From Bacteroidota bacterium (GTDB lineage: Bacteria > Bacteroidota > Bacteroidia > Bacteroidales > JAAAOM01), in the NCBI GenBank assembly GCA_009908855.1, contig JAAAOM010000033.1:1-64000 (forward strand): a stretch of 64,000 bases of DNA, written 5' to 3'. How positions within the stretch are numbered: position 1 is the first letter of the stretch; every line of letters starts with the position of its first letter. The notes beneath the pieces are model-generated. The model worked only from the letters and a program-made list of their open reading frames with translations, was not told the DNA's origin and searched no databases. This document shows, piece by piece, positions 33,861 through 43,429 of the stretch. Made by a program: the position numbers and the translations under genes.

Positions 33861-33907
33861 AAAATATCATACTACTCTTTTAAGCCCGGATAAACACATA
33901 TTTTTAT

Positions 33908-35449
33908 TTAAAAAGGCGGGTTATCATCAAATCCCGTGTTGAAATTCAGGTCATTATTCCCAAAACCACCATCGTTGGATTGATCTTCGTTCATTTTAGA
34001 ACCTACCGTGAATGATTGTACGGCCTGGCTGTCATCAAAATCATCGAGTGGTGCAATTTCATCATCTTCCAGGTCGGTAAACTTGGCCTGCTCATCTTTG
34101 AAACGCAGCACAACATCACCAATAGCGCCGTTACGGTGTTTGGCCAGAATAATATAAGCCAGTCCCTGCAACGAATTGCCATTTTCATCTTCCAAAAAGC
34201 CGTATTTCTCAGGCCGGTGGATAAAGGTTACCATATCAGCATCCTGCTCAATGGCGCCTGATTCGCGTAAATCGGATAATTGCGGACGCTTGTCCCCGCC
34301 CCTCACTTCAACCGAGCGGTTAAGTTGCGACAAGGCTATTACCGGCACATTCATTTCTTTGGCAATACCTTTCAGCGAACGGGAAATCGTACTTACCTCC
34401 TGCTCTCGATTACCACGGGTTTCAGGTGTGCCGGTCATAAGCTGCAGGTAATCGATAATCACAATATCAATGGTATGTTGTCGTATTAACCGACGCAGTT
34501 TGGCACGCAGCTCAAAAATGGAGATACCCGGCGTATCATCAATATAAATAGGCGCATCTTCCAATACCTGTACTTTGTGTTCAAGCATTTGCCATTCAAA
34601 ATCTTCCAGTTTACCATTGCGTATTTTTTCAGATCCTATGCCTGTTTCAGCCACAATTAAACGATTAACCAATTGAATGGATGACATTTCCAGGGAAAAA
34701 ACAGCCACCCCCCGGTTATGCTCAACGGCCATGTTACGGGCCATGGATAATACAAAAGCTGTTTTACCCATAGATGGACGGGCGGCCACGATTACCAGGT
34801 CAGAGGGTTGCCATCCACTGGTCATACGGTCCAGCTTGGTAAATCCCGATGGCACACCGCTCAGGCTATCCTCACGTTTACTGGCCTCCTCTATTTGCTG
34901 AATAGCTTCTTTGAGTATTGAATTCAGTTTCGATGTTTGTTTCTTAATGTTTCCTTCAGCGATGTTAAAAAGTTCACCTTCCGAAAAATCCAGTAAATCA
35001 TTCACATCAATACTATCATCAAATGCCCGACTTTGTATCTCTGAAGCAACCCTGATCAATTCACGCTGAATATGTTTTTGGGCAACAATTCGCGCATGGA
35101 AATCGATATGCGCCGCAGAGGCCACTTTGTTTGAAAGTTGGGTAATGTACACCGGTCCGCCAATCTCATCAAGCTCTTCACTTTTGCGCAATTCCTCAGT
35201 TACCGTTAAAATATCGATGGGCCTGTCCTGGCTGGCCAATCTAATAATGCCCTTAAAAATTTTTTGATGCGTTTGGTTATAAAAACTCTCCGCCACCAAA
35301 ATATCCAACACATCGTAAACCGCATTTTTTTCAAGCATCAGCGCCCCCAAAACAGCCTCTTCCATGTCAATTGCCTGGGGTGGCATTTTGCCAAAATCAA
35401 GATTTACAGGATTTATCGCCGGCTTATTTGTTGGATTTGTTCGCGCCAT
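33908..35449 (-). CDS. dnaB: Replicative DNA helicase DnaB
   Basis: 513 aa, hexameric 5'-3' helicase of the replication fork. N-terminal primase-interacting domain (PPQAIDMEEAVLGALMLEK, about 20-130), linker helix, RecA-like ATPase: Walker A (AARPSMGKTAF near 220), Walker B (IDIVIIDYLQLM near 325), arginine finger region (LSQLNRSVEVRGGDKRP) and DNA-binding loop. The C-terminus is an acidic, Asn/Gly-rich tail ending DDNPPF. No intein. Stands alone. Confidence 0.97.
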   Translation of the reverse strand: MARTNPTNKPAINPVNLDFGKMPPQAIDMEEAVLGALMLEKNAVYDVLDILVAESFYNQTHQKIFKGIIRLASQDRPIDILTVTEELRKSEELDEIGGPVYITQLSNKVASAAHIDFHARIVAQKHIQRELIRVASEIQSRAFDDSIDVNDLLDFSEGELFNIAEGNIKKQTSKLNSILKEAIQQIEEASKREDSLSGVPSGFTKLDRMTSGWQPSDLVIVAARPSMGKTAFVLSMARNMAVEHNRGVAVFSLEMSSIQLVNRLIVAETGIGSEKIRNGKLEDFEWQMLEHKVQVLEDAPIYIDDTPGISIFELRAKLRRLIRQHTIDIVIIDYLQLMTGTPETRGNREQEVSTISRSLKGIAKEMNVPVIALSQLNRSVEVRGGDKRPQLSDLRESGAIEQDADMVTFIHRPEKYGFLEDENGNSLQGLAYIILAKHRNGAIGDVVLRFKDEQAKFTDLEDDEIAPLDDFDDSQAVQSFTVGSKMNEDQSNDGGFGNNDLNFNTGFDDNPPF

Positions 35450-35589
35450 ATCAGTGATTTTATAAAGAGCCTCAAAAGTAGTTATAAACCTACCCTACAT
35501 GCAATTTATTTGCCGGTTTAATGTTCACAATATATAAAGTGTTATTATGAACAAATTGTTGATAAAATATTTACACCAAAAAATGACTT

Positions 35590-36177
35590 CTAACGCATCC
35601 CGATTAATTTATGCAGCTGCAAACTCAGGCGCCAGCGATTATTGCTGTGCTTATTCATTTGTGCAACCAAGCGCATACTGTCTTCTATGTTCATTATGCC
35701 GTTTTCTTCAAGCGGACTGATAAAATGATCTGTGGCCTGTATTTTGGTTTCAAGAGATGACAAATAGTCAACATTAAGTTTATCATTTACTACGCGCAAT
35801 TCATCGGCATAAAACTGGTTTATATGCTTTTTGGGTGAAACGGTTATGTAATCAATTTGTCCGTTGTATCGTTCCAGACTGATGGTGCCATTGGTTTCGA
35901 TGGCAATCCAATAGGCTTTTGCTTTGAGTGCATTTAAAAGTTCGTTTAATGGCTGGGCGCTTGGTTCACCACCGGTTAGTAATATCGATTGACAGGGATA
36001 TTTGGCTATTTCCTCCATAATTTCTTCAACTGTATATTCGGTATAAGGGTGATAATTGGTATCGCACCAAACACAGGATAAATTACAACCGGCCAGGCGA
36101 ATAAAAATAACTTCTTTTCCCTGATTAAAACCCTCACCCTGCAGACTGAAAAATATTTCGTTTACTCTATACTTCAT
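35590..36177 (-). CDS. queE: 7-carboxy-7-deazaguanine synthase
   Basis: 195-aa radical SAM enzyme that contracts carboxytetrahydropterin to 7-carboxy-7-deazaguanine in queuosine synthesis. The start is placed at 36177 (MKYRVNEIFFSLQGEG); this overlaps the queD end by 11 bp. The cluster motif is CNLSCVWC (C-x3-C-x2-C), followed by ILLTGGEPSAQP (SAM-binding GGE) and ITVSPKKHIN. Third gene of queC-queD-queE. Confidence 0.94.
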   Translation of the reverse strand: MKYRVNEIFFSLQGEGFNQGKEVIFIRLAGCNLSCVWCDTNYHPYTEYTVEEIMEEIAKYPCQSILLTGGEPSAQPLNELLNALKAKAYWIAIETNGTISLERYNGQIDYITVSPKKHINQFYADELRVVNDKLNVDYLSSLETKIQATDHFISPLEENGIMNIEDSMRLVAQMNKHSNNRWRLSLQLHKLIGMR

Positions 36178-36496
36178 AAATAGCAACGTTTCCCTGGCTT
36201 TCCTGTACTTTTACTTTATAGCAGTTGGTTATTTGTTGGCATATCCATTGGGCAATATTTTCAGCAGTGGTATTCACGGGCAATACCTTGTTCAGGTCTT
36301 TATGATCCAGCTTGTCTTTAATATTATGCTTTATTTCCGAAAAGTCGACTACCATTCCGTTATGATTCAGTTTGTCGCTTTTACAATATATGGTGATCAG
36401 CCAGTTATGCCCATGGGGTTCGGTACATTTACTTTCGTAGTCCAGTATTAAATGGTGGCTGGCAGATATTTCGAATGTTTTTTCGATGTAAAACAT
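36167..36496 (-). CDS. queD: 6-carboxytetrahydropterin synthase
   Basis: 109-aa PTPS-fold enzyme acting on 7,8-dihydroneopterin triphosphate. Zinc His residues in ISASHHLILDYESKC and EPHGHNW; the catalytic Cys (KCTEPHGH) and Glu/His/Asp relay (DHKDLNKV, QESQGNVAIYEV) are present. Sits 11 bp after queC and overlaps queE. Confidence 0.95.
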   Translation of the reverse strand: MFYIEKTFEISASHHLILDYESKCTEPHGHNWLITIYCKSDKLNHNGMVVDFSEIKHNIKDKLDHKDLNKVLPVNTTAENIAQWICQQITNCYKVKVQESQGNVAIYEV

Positions 36497-36507
36497 GGTG
36501 AATGGTA

Positions 36508-37221
36508 TTAAATTTTGTTTTCATATTCCAATGGGTCCGGGTATCCTGCTTTCTCAAAAGCCTGCAATCGCAATTGACAACTGTCGCAAGTACCGCAAGG
36601 TTTATCATCGCCGCGATAACAGCTCCAGGTTAGGCCATAGTCCACACCCAGACGTATACCCAGCGTTATTTCCTGGTCTTTATTTTTATACATAAAAGGT
36701 GCATGTATACGGATGGGTTTATTATCCTCTACCGCACAAACTGTTCCTTTGTTAATCGCAGCCTGCATGGCATCAATAAATTCTTTACGGCAATCAACAT
36801 ATCCCGAGTAATCGACCTGGCTTATTCCTGTAAAAATATCATAAGCCCCGATGGCCTCGGCGTATGAGGTAGCGATGGATAGAAATATCATATTCCGGGC
36901 AGGCACGTATGTAACAGGGATATCTTTATGATCTGCTCTGTAATCAGGTACATTAATGGATGTATCCGTTAACGCAGAGCCTCCCCAGGCCGATATATCA
37001 ATTGAAATAATTTGATGATTGGAAATATTCAGTTTATGAATTGTCTTTTCAGCAACATCCAGTTCCCGGCTGTGCCGCTGGCCGTAGCGAAACGATATGG
37101 CATGAACATCATATCCTTTTGAGCGGGCCAGGTATAATACGGTTGTAGAGTCTAATCCTCCTGAAAAAAGTACAACTGCTTTTGGTGCCATTTTCTCCGG
37201 TTTAATCAGGTAATATCCCAT
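36508..37221 (-). CDS. queC: 7-cyano-7-deazaguanine synthase
   Basis: 237 aa at most; start [11 protein letters not shown] or the second Met ten codons on ([12 protein letters not shown]). ATP-dependent conversion of the carboxylate to preQ0 nitrile. PP-loop [13 protein letters not shown] near residue 20, [23 protein letters not shown], and the C-terminal zinc site [18 protein letters not shown]. First gene of the que operon. No preQ1 riboswitch is recognisable upstream. The pathway continues with tgt at 41838; queF and queA are not in the window. Confidence 0.96.
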   Translation of the reverse strand: MGYYLIKPEKMAPKAVVLFSGGLDSTTVLYLARSKGYDVHAISFRYGQRHSRELDVAEKTIHKLNISNHQIISIDISAWGGSALTDTSINVPDYRADHKDIPVTYVPARNMIFLSIATSYAEAIGAYDIFTGISQVDYSGYVDCRKEFIDAMQAAINKGTVCAVEDNKPIRIHAPFMYKNKDQEITLGIRLGVDYGLTWSCYRGDDKPCGTCDSCQLRLQAFEKAGYPDPLEYENKI

Positions 37222-37382
37222 ACTTCAATTCAAAACCGGGGAAAAGATTTAAGAGAAAGTAAATCCTTTCATGTGCCATACACATCTCTCGGCCCTAGTT
37301 TTGTTTATAGACAGGATGGGATTTCGAACTGTCTTTTATGTGGCAAAGTTAATCATTTAACTGACTTAACGACAATACTGAT

Positions 37383-37841
37383 TTAGTTGACCACAATTTT
37401 TTCAATGTATAATACTTTGGTGTCATCAACAATTTCTAACATATATATGCCTTCACGGGTTAACAGGTTAGAGAATGAATTGGTTGATCCGGATTTTAGC
37501 GGTCGGGAAATCAGTTTATTGCCATCCAGACAAAAAACTAATAATCGGGCTTTTTTCAGCCGACCTTTAAGAGTAACATCTACATTTCCGGTTGATAAGT
37601 CGGATTGAACAGACAATTGTTCCGGTCCAATGTGATTATTATTAGGATTTAGTTTTTTCACTGCTTTCTTATTAACAGGTGTTAACTGGTTAGCCGAATT
37701 CATATCAGCATCACCGGCAGCAGTACTTTCGATAAATGTTTGTGCATTAATCGTTAATACACAACATAATAAGAGAAGTAAGGGGAATACATTCTTTTTA
37801 AAAGAAATAGGGGCTTGATAAACAGGTTTTTTTTTAGTCAT
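37383..37841 (-). CDS. Small exported protein with T9SS-like C-terminus
   Basis: 152 aa from the start MTKKKPVYQAPISF; a longer frame to 37946 has no sensible signal. Hydrophobic signal segment VFPLLLLLCCVLTINAQ near 18-35, a low-complexity linker, then a short beta domain (NVDVTLKGRLKKARLLVFCL) ending GIYMLEIVDDTKVLYIEKIVV, the shape of a type A T9SS sorting domain but with little passenger in front. Function unknown. Confidence 0.65.
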   Translation of the reverse strand: MTKKKPVYQAPISFKKNVFPLLLLLCCVLTINAQTFIESTAAGDADMNSANQLTPVNKKAVKKLNPNNNHIGPEQLSVQSDLSTGNVDVTLKGRLKKARLLVFCLDGNKLISRPLKSGSTNSFSNLLTREGIYMLEIVDDTKVLYIEKIVVN

Positions 37842-37946
37842 AGGTTCAAAATAACTACAGCTCAAACAAATAATGTAGTAAAAGAGTTCAAAGAATATTC
37901 CTATTGAGGTGCAAAAATTGAAAAAAAACAAGGAAATATGGGGCAC

Positions 37947-38071
37947 AACTACAGCAGGAAAAAATGGATAACTAAAATGACGTCACATACCAGATTTAAT
38001 CCCGGAAATCTATTTTTAAAGATAAAGTAAACCACTATCAGTATGATAAAAATTTCAGTGAAAATAGAACA
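37947..38071. other. Intergenic, nothing recognised
   Basis: AT-rich leader of the small exported gene and flank of the transposase remnant. No structure I can name. Confidence 0.3.
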
Positions 38072-38266
38072 AATGACGGGCTGGTTACAATGAGTTTCGG
38101 CCAGTTTCACAAATATCTTACTGTAAGGGAGATCGCACCAGGCATTAGTGTCACTACAAAGTTTTTAAGGGGCATCAAACTCCAACAAATCCCGGCAGGG
38201 TCATCCATGAGCAAAGGCAATGAGAAGCAGGACTACCGGGTGTTCGGGTTTATATTCAATCAGTAG
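38072..38266 (+). pseudogene. IS4-family transposase remnant
   Basis: 64 codons in one frame, NDGLVTMSFGQF, VREIAPGI, SSMSKGNEKQDYRVF and stop, match the N-terminal region of IS4-type transposases of Bacteroidetes (compare FGQ..S.R(D/E)I and S.SN.KRDYR(I/V)F). Start, DDE catalytic core and terminal inverted repeats are missing. 38267-38500 holds no gene. Confidence 0.6.
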
Positions 38267-38502
38267 TTGAAATATTTAATGACCTATTATAAAAGACATG
38301 ATAACTACCAGGTCATAAAGGAAATAGTAGGAAAATTAGATATAAGATAAAATGTTCAAGCATTTTAGGCTAAGATATAAATTTCTTATCCCTGGTTTTT
38401 AGGTTTTTAAGTTTTAAGATCATTATCTATTAAGTAATGTTCGGACAGATATGAATATAAATACAACAATTGAATTAAATTAGTTGCAGTATATACAAAG
38501 CA

Positions 38503-38532
38503 AACCCCGGAACAAACTAATGTGCCGGGGTT
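38503..38532 (-). terminator. Hairpin terminator after the biotin carrier gene
   Basis: AACCCCGG (38503-38510) and CCGGGGTT (38525-38532) form an 8-bp stem with a 14-nt loop, 22 bases beyond the stop codon. The T-run is weak, interrupted by GC. Confidence 0.55.
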
Positions 38533-38554
38533 CCATATTCAATTGTGAACATAC

Positions 38555-38938
38555 CTATTCATATTCGATAAGCATCGCACCTTTGGAGATTCTGTCGCCG
38601 GTGGCTACATGAATTTTCTTTACCTTTCCATCATAAGGAAACATAATGCGATTCTGCATTTTCATTGCTTCCAGGATCAACATTTCATCACCTTCTTTTA
38701 CTTCCTGACCTTCAGCAACAAAAATTTTCTGTATCGTTCCCGGAATTAAGGCATTCACTTGTTTACGATTGGGTAGTTCCCATTTTTTTCTTTTTTCATA
38801 TTTGGTAGTGAGCCTGGTTTTATATTTTGTTCCATTCACTACCAGATTTTTACAACGTATGTTACCCTTCCCACATTCGCTCTCAATGGTTTTATTGCTC
38901 ACAGTGGTTACAGGTTGTTCTAATGTTTGTGTACTCAT
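38555..38938 (-). CDS. Biotin carboxyl carrier protein
   Basis: 127 aa. The C-terminal 70 residues are a biotinyl domain with the modification motif EAMKM (ILEAMKMQNRIMFP, Lys near 93); the N-terminal half is a charged linker with VNGTKYKTRL like that of decarboxylase gamma subunits. It starts 12 bp after the carboxyltransferase gene and so forms a two-gene unit. It carries CO2 for a propionyl/methylmalonyl-CoA enzyme. No biotin carboxylase or sodium-pump beta subunit is adjacent. Confidence 0.9.
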   Translation of the reverse strand: MSTQTLEQPVTTVSNKTIESECGKGNIRCKNLVVNGTKYKTRLTTKYEKRKKWELPNRKQVNALIPGTIQKIFVAEGQEVKEGDEMLILEAMKMQNRIMFPYDGKVKKIHVATGDRISKGAMLIEYE

Positions 38939-38950
38939 AAGTTATACAAT

Positions 38951-40495
38951 TTAGAATGGAGGTATACCATGTTTTTTTCTGGGCATAGATATTTGCTTCT
39001 GTTTAGAAACGTCAATACAATGAAGCAGTACTTTTCGTGTTTCTTCCGGTTCTATTACCGAATCGATGTATCCCTTAGCTGCTGCTACATAGGGGTTTGC
39101 AAATTTTTCTTTATATTCCTTTACTTTTTGTTTACGCATTTTTTCAGGGTCTTCGGCAGTCGTAATTTCTTTGCGGAAAATTATATTGGCAGCTCCTTCA
39201 GGCCCCATCACTGCAATTTCGGCAGATGGCCATGCAAAAACAAAATCAGCCCGCAGGTGTCTTGATCCCATAGCAATATAACCACCACCATAAGCCTTAC
39301 GAACAATAACCGTAACCTTAGGAACAGTAGCTTCGCTATAGGCATATAATACTTTAGCTCCGTGGCGAATCACGCCGGCATGCTCCTGATCAACACCCGG
39401 TAAATAACCTGGTAAATCTACCAGGGTTACAATGGGTATATTAAATGAATCGCAGTAACGTATAAAACGGGCTGCCTTATCCGATGAATCAACATCCAAA
39501 ACGCCGGCAAGCACCAACGGTTGATTACAAACGAACCCAACCGTTTCGCCATTCATACGACCAAAACCGATTACCATATTAGACGCCCATAATTCCTGAA
39601 CTTCAAAGAAATCAGAATTATCAACGAGTCCGCGAATTACATTTCGAATATCATAAGGTTGCGTAGGATCACCCGGTACAATATTCTCAACCTTGAATTC
39701 CGGCTTGGGGTCTTTGGGTGCATACACTTTTGATTTTTTATCGTTATTGGGTGGTATAAAGGACAGCAAGCTCTTGATCTGTTCAAAACAATCCTTTTCA
39801 TTTTCGGCAAAAAAATGTGCATTCCCGGTCATTTCACTCTGCACCCGTGCACCCCCAAGTTCTTCCATAGAAATTTCTTCGCCGATAACGGTTTTAATAA
39901 CTTCAGGTCCGGTGATAAACATTTTAGAGATGTTGTCCACCACAAACACAAAATCTGTTAAAGCCGGTGAATACACCGCTCCCCCGGCGCATGGGCCAAG
40001 TATAACGGATATTTGCGGTATTACACCAGACGAAATTGTATTTCGAAAGAAAATTTCACCATATCCGGCCAAAGAATTAACGCCCTCTTGTATGCGTGCA
40101 CCACCGGAATCATTAATTCCAATCAAAGGCATTTTCATTTTCAGGGCATGGTCCATGATTTTGGTGATTTTACGGGCATGCATACTCCCCAGTGATCCGC
40201 CTGCAACAGTAAAGTCCTGTGCAAAAATACATACCGGACAATAGTCAATTGTTCCGGTTCCGATAATAACGCCATCTCCATGCAATTTCTTCTTATCCAT
40301 ATTGAAATCACGTGCGTCATGCTCAACAAATAAATCATATTCGTTGAAGGAGTCTTCATCCAAAATAGAAAGAATTCTTTCACGGGCTGTTAGTTTACCC
40401 ATGGCCATTTGTTTTTCAATGGCCTTTTCACCTCCCCCCATCTGAACTTCTTCTCTTTTTTTCTTAAGCTCCTGGATTTTTCTCTTTAAAGGCAT
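38951..40495 (-). CDS. Acyl-CoA carboxylase/methylmalonyl-CoA decarboxylase carboxyltransferase subunit
   Basis: 514-aa crotonase-fold carboxyltransferase (PccB/MmdA family). Tandem domains: N-terminal with GARIQEGVNSLAGYGEIFFRN near 130 and GPCAGGAVYSPALTDF, C-terminal with LPGYLPGVDQEHAGVIRHGAK and the oxyanion GGGYIAMGSRHL and WPSAEIAVMGPEGA. Sequence cannot separate propionyl-CoA carboxylase from methylmalonyl-CoA decarboxylase; both carry MmdA-like subunits in this phylum. Works with the biotin carrier encoded directly after. Role in propionate/succinate interconversion is inferred. Confidence 0.92.
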   Translation of the reverse strand: MPLKRKIQELKKKREEVQMGGGEKAIEKQMAMGKLTARERILSILDEDSFNEYDLFVEHDARDFNMDKKKLHGDGVIIGTGTIDYCPVCIFAQDFTVAGGSLGSMHARKITKIMDHALKMKMPLIGINDSGGARIQEGVNSLAGYGEIFFRNTISSGVIPQISVILGPCAGGAVYSPALTDFVFVVDNISKMFITGPEVIKTVIGEEISMEELGGARVQSEMTGNAHFFAENEKDCFEQIKSLLSFIPPNNDKKSKVYAPKDPKPEFKVENIVPGDPTQPYDIRNVIRGLVDNSDFFEVQELWASNMVIGFGRMNGETVGFVCNQPLVLAGVLDVDSSDKAARFIRYCDSFNIPIVTLVDLPGYLPGVDQEHAGVIRHGAKVLYAYSEATVPKVTVIVRKAYGGGYIAMGSRHLRADFVFAWPSAEIAVMGPEGAANIIFRKEITTAEDPEKMRKQKVKEYKEKFANPYVAAAKGYIDSVIEPEETRKVLLHCIDVSKQKQISMPRKKHGIPPF

Positions 40496-40697
40496 AACAT
40501 GTCAATTAAATGATTTTAAGCTACTGAATAATATGACTTTTATATCCCCCTGTCAAATTATTATGACTACAACGTTACGAAAACAAAACAATTTTTAAAA
40601 ATTTTTTAAATAACTATATGAGTATTCCAAAATTAAAATATTGTACATCAACAAATTGAAAATTAAAGATTGATCAAATCTAAATAATATCAAAAGT

Positions 40698-41792
40698 CTA
40701 CTTTGGTGCCAATTTGTACAGTATTATTGCCACAAAGGTAAAAATAATATTGGGCGTCCAGACTGCCAGCATAGGACTAAAAGCCCCGCTAATAGCAAAT
40801 TGTGTTGAAAATTGCATAAACAGAATATATGTAAAGCCAATTAACATCCCCAGGCCTATATGCATACCGATACCACCCCTTACTTTACGGGATGAAACGG
40901 ATACACCAATAACCGTGAGAATGAATGTTGAAAAAGGAAAGGCAAACCGTTTGTATTTCTCCACCAAATAGGCCGGTATATTTGGTGATCCCTGCATGCG
41001 TTGTTCGTCGATAAAATCATTCAACTCACCCAGGCTCATGGATTCAATTACATTATCCCGTCGTTTAAACTCTTCGGGATGCATATTTAAGGTTGTGTCA
41101 ATATTTCTGCCCAGCGTTAATTTTTGTTCGCCCCCGGGAAGATAATCCCTTATCCAATAATTGTATATTTTCCATTTGTTAGTTGTTGTATCCCAACGAA
41201 TATAATCGCTCAGCAATTTCGACTTCAGATTACCATTCTCAAAATATTCCATGGAGAATTTATATCCGGTATTGCTGGCTGTGCTGTAATTATCCATATA
41301 CACAAAAAGACCGGGTTCAATTTGTTTATGAATATGCTTTTCGGTAAACCGGCGTGGTGATGAATGATAATATCTTTCCTCAAATTCAAATCGCTTTTCA
41401 TTGGCATGCGGAATGGCATAATTATTCAGGATGATGGCCATAATGGTAATCACTGTAGCGGATACAAAATAGGGAACCAACATGCGTCTGAAACTAATGC
41501 CATTGCTAAGAATCGCAATAATTTCGGTGTTATAGGCCATTTTTGAAGTAAAGAAGATAACTGAAATAAGTGTAAACAAAGAGCTAAATAATACCGCAAA
41601 ATAGGGTATAAAATTCAGGTAATAATCGCGTAAAATAGCTTCTAACGGGGCACTGTTTTCCATGAAATCATCGATTTTTTCAGAAAAATCGAAAATGATG
41701 GCTATACCAATAATGAGTATAATGGCAAAAAAGAATGTCCCCAAAAACTTTTTTACAATAAATACGTCCAGTCTTTTAATTCCCCGGTTCAT
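40698..41792 (-). CDS. LptF/LptG family permease
   Basis: 364 aa. Inner-membrane subunit of the LPS-export ABC transporter: three N-terminal helices (LDVFIVKKFLGTFFFA start, VLFSSLFTLISVIFF, YFVSATVITIMAIIL), a periplasmic beta-jellyroll (about 115-265), and three C-terminal helices. Bacteroidetes often carry separate LptF/G paralogues far from lptB; which of the two this is cannot be told. Follows tgt by 45 bp and is probably cotranscribed. Confidence 0.93.
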   Translation of the reverse strand: MNRGIKRLDVFIVKKFLGTFFFAIILIIGIAIIFDFSEKIDDFMENSAPLEAILRDYYLNFIPYFAVLFSSLFTLISVIFFTSKMAYNTEIIAILSNGISFRRMLVPYFVSATVITIMAIILNNYAIPHANEKRFEFEERYYHSSPRRFTEKHIHKQIEPGLFVYMDNYSTASNTGYKFSMEYFENGNLKSKLLSDYIRWDTTTNKWKIYNYWIRDYLPGGEQKLTLGRNIDTTLNMHPEEFKRRDNVIESMSLGELNDFIDEQRMQGSPNIPAYLVEKYKRFAFPFSTFILTVIGVSVSSRKVRGGIGMHIGLGMLIGFTYILFMQFSTQFAISGAFSPMLAVWTPNIIFTFVAIILYKLAPK

Positions 41793-41837
41793 CCCAAACT
41801 TATTATAAATTTTTCTTTCATGGCCAAATTTAGCATG

Positions 41838-42974
41838 TTACAGGCGGTTTTCAAGCTTAGGAATCATTTTATGCTTCCAATCCTCAAAAATTCCGGCTTT
41901 AATTTTTTCCCTGGCTGTTTTTACCAATTTCAAATAGAATCCCAAATTATGCACACTGGCAATTTGTGCACCCAACATTTCATTCGAAACCACCAGGTGT
42001 CGCAAATAGGCTTTTGAGAAATGGTCAACAAAGGTTGTACCATTCGTATCTATGGGCGTAAAATCACGCATCCACTTTTTATTCTTTATGTTTATAATGC
42101 CGTCTGCGGTAAATAACATTCCGTTTCTTCCGTTACGTGTAGGCATTACACAGTCAAACATATCTGTTCCCATTGATATGGCTTCCAAAATATTAGCCGG
42201 TGTACCAACCCCCATTAAATAACGCGGTTTATTGTCCGGTAATATTTCATTCACAATTTTTAACATGGCATACATATCGTTAATGGGTTCTCCGACTGAT
42301 AACCCGCCAATGGCATTTCCTTCCAGCTCCATAGAAGCTATAAACTCGGCTGATTGTGTTCTTAAATCGGGATATACACTACCCTGCACAATCGGAAACA
42401 GAAATTGCCTGTGTCCATAAATATCAGCAGTATTCTTAAACTGATTGATGCACCTTTGTAACCATCGGTGCGTAAGCTCCATGGAGGTAATAGCTTCTTT
42501 TTTACCACAAGGAAAAGGTGTGCACTCATCAAATGCCATGATAATATCAGCACCTATTATGCGTTGGATATCAATAACATTTTCAGGGGTAAAAACATGC
42601 CTTGAACCATCAATATGAGATTGAAAATAGGCGCCCTCTTCTTTTAATTTACGATTATCAGACAATGAAAAAACCTGATACCCGCCACTGTCGGTTAATA
42701 TCGGTTTATCCCAATGCATGAAGCGATGTAAACCACCGGCTTCTTCCATCACCTCCATACCCGGGCGTAAAAATAAATGGTAAGTATTACCCAAAATGAT
42801 TTGCGCTTCTATATCCTGCTCCAAATCGCGGTGATGTACACCTTTCACTCCGCCTAATGTTCCCACAGGCATAAAGATTGGTGTTTCTATTTCTCCATGC
42901 CCGGTACTAAAAACCCCGGTTCGTGCAGGGGATTTATCATCAGTAGCCAGTATATTAAAATATGAATTGTTCAT
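41838..42974 (-). CDS. tgt: Queuine tRNA-ribosyltransferase
   Basis: 378-aa TIM barrel that exchanges G34 of tRNAs for preQ1. Catalytic Asp in LTDSGGYQVFSL near 95 and nucleophilic Asp in MGTDMFDCVMPTRNGRNG near 265; GGLSVGEP binds substrate. The zinc cysteines of the usual CxCxxC are absent: the corresponding loop reads NGTTFVDHFSKAYLRHL, while the His of the HNL segment remains (SVHNLGFYL). I recall the same loss in other Bacteroidetes Tgt, so this is probably lineage-wide. Complements queCDE 5 kb away. Confidence 0.95.
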   Translation of the reverse strand: MNNSYFNILATDDKSPARTGVFSTGHGEIETPIFMPVGTLGGVKGVHHRDLEQDIEAQIILGNTYHLFLRPGMEVMEEAGGLHRFMHWDKPILTDSGGYQVFSLSDNRKLKEEGAYFQSHIDGSRHVFTPENVIDIQRIIGADIIMAFDECTPFPCGKKEAITSMELTHRWLQRCINQFKNTADIYGHRQFLFPIVQGSVYPDLRTQSAEFIASMELEGNAIGGLSVGEPINDMYAMLKIVNEILPDNKPRYLMGVGTPANILEAISMGTDMFDCVMPTRNGRNGMLFTADGIINIKNKKWMRDFTPIDTNGTTFVDHFSKAYLRHLVVSNEMLGAQIASVHNLGFYLKLVKTAREKIKAGIFEDWKHKMIPKLENRL

Positions 42975-43429
42975 TTCGCCGGCAAATATACCCTAAATTA
43001 GCAAATCCTCCACTTGTATGAAGCATAAAACCAATTGGGATAGCCTGTTTAGATTTCGCCACCAGCAAGGAATACGCCAAATTATGAAAATCATGCTCTG
43101 TTGATTTTAGGTATACTTCCAATGCATCAAACAATTATCAGCGATATTACCTCATATATTGAGTGAATGAGTTGTGAATAAGTTTTTAGGTTATTGGCAC
43201 CAGGATTTTGTTCGGTATCAAAACATTTAATAAACTTGTATAAATGTCGTTACGGTCAAAAAATTTGTCACAACTACCCTTTTACCTGCCTAAAGGGCGC
43301 AGTGCAAAGACCACCCTTAAAGAGTCGCCCCGCCCACATAAAGTGGAAGGATTAAGGGCGTTGGCAAAAATTTTAATTATAGACAATCCTTAACTGAACG
43401 ACATTACAATGTGTATCTAAATAAGATGA
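42975..43429. other. Intergenic between tgt and the GT2 gene
   Basis: 455 bp between divergent genes. Contains GC-richer CTTAAAGAGTCGCCCCGCCC near 43317 amid AT-rich sequence but no ORF, clear hairpin or promoter box I can support. Confidence 0.35.

Noticed and set aside
38072-38266. Intact IS4 insertion sequence
   Set aside because: Only 64 codons remain; no DDE core, terminal inverted repeats or target duplication could be found.
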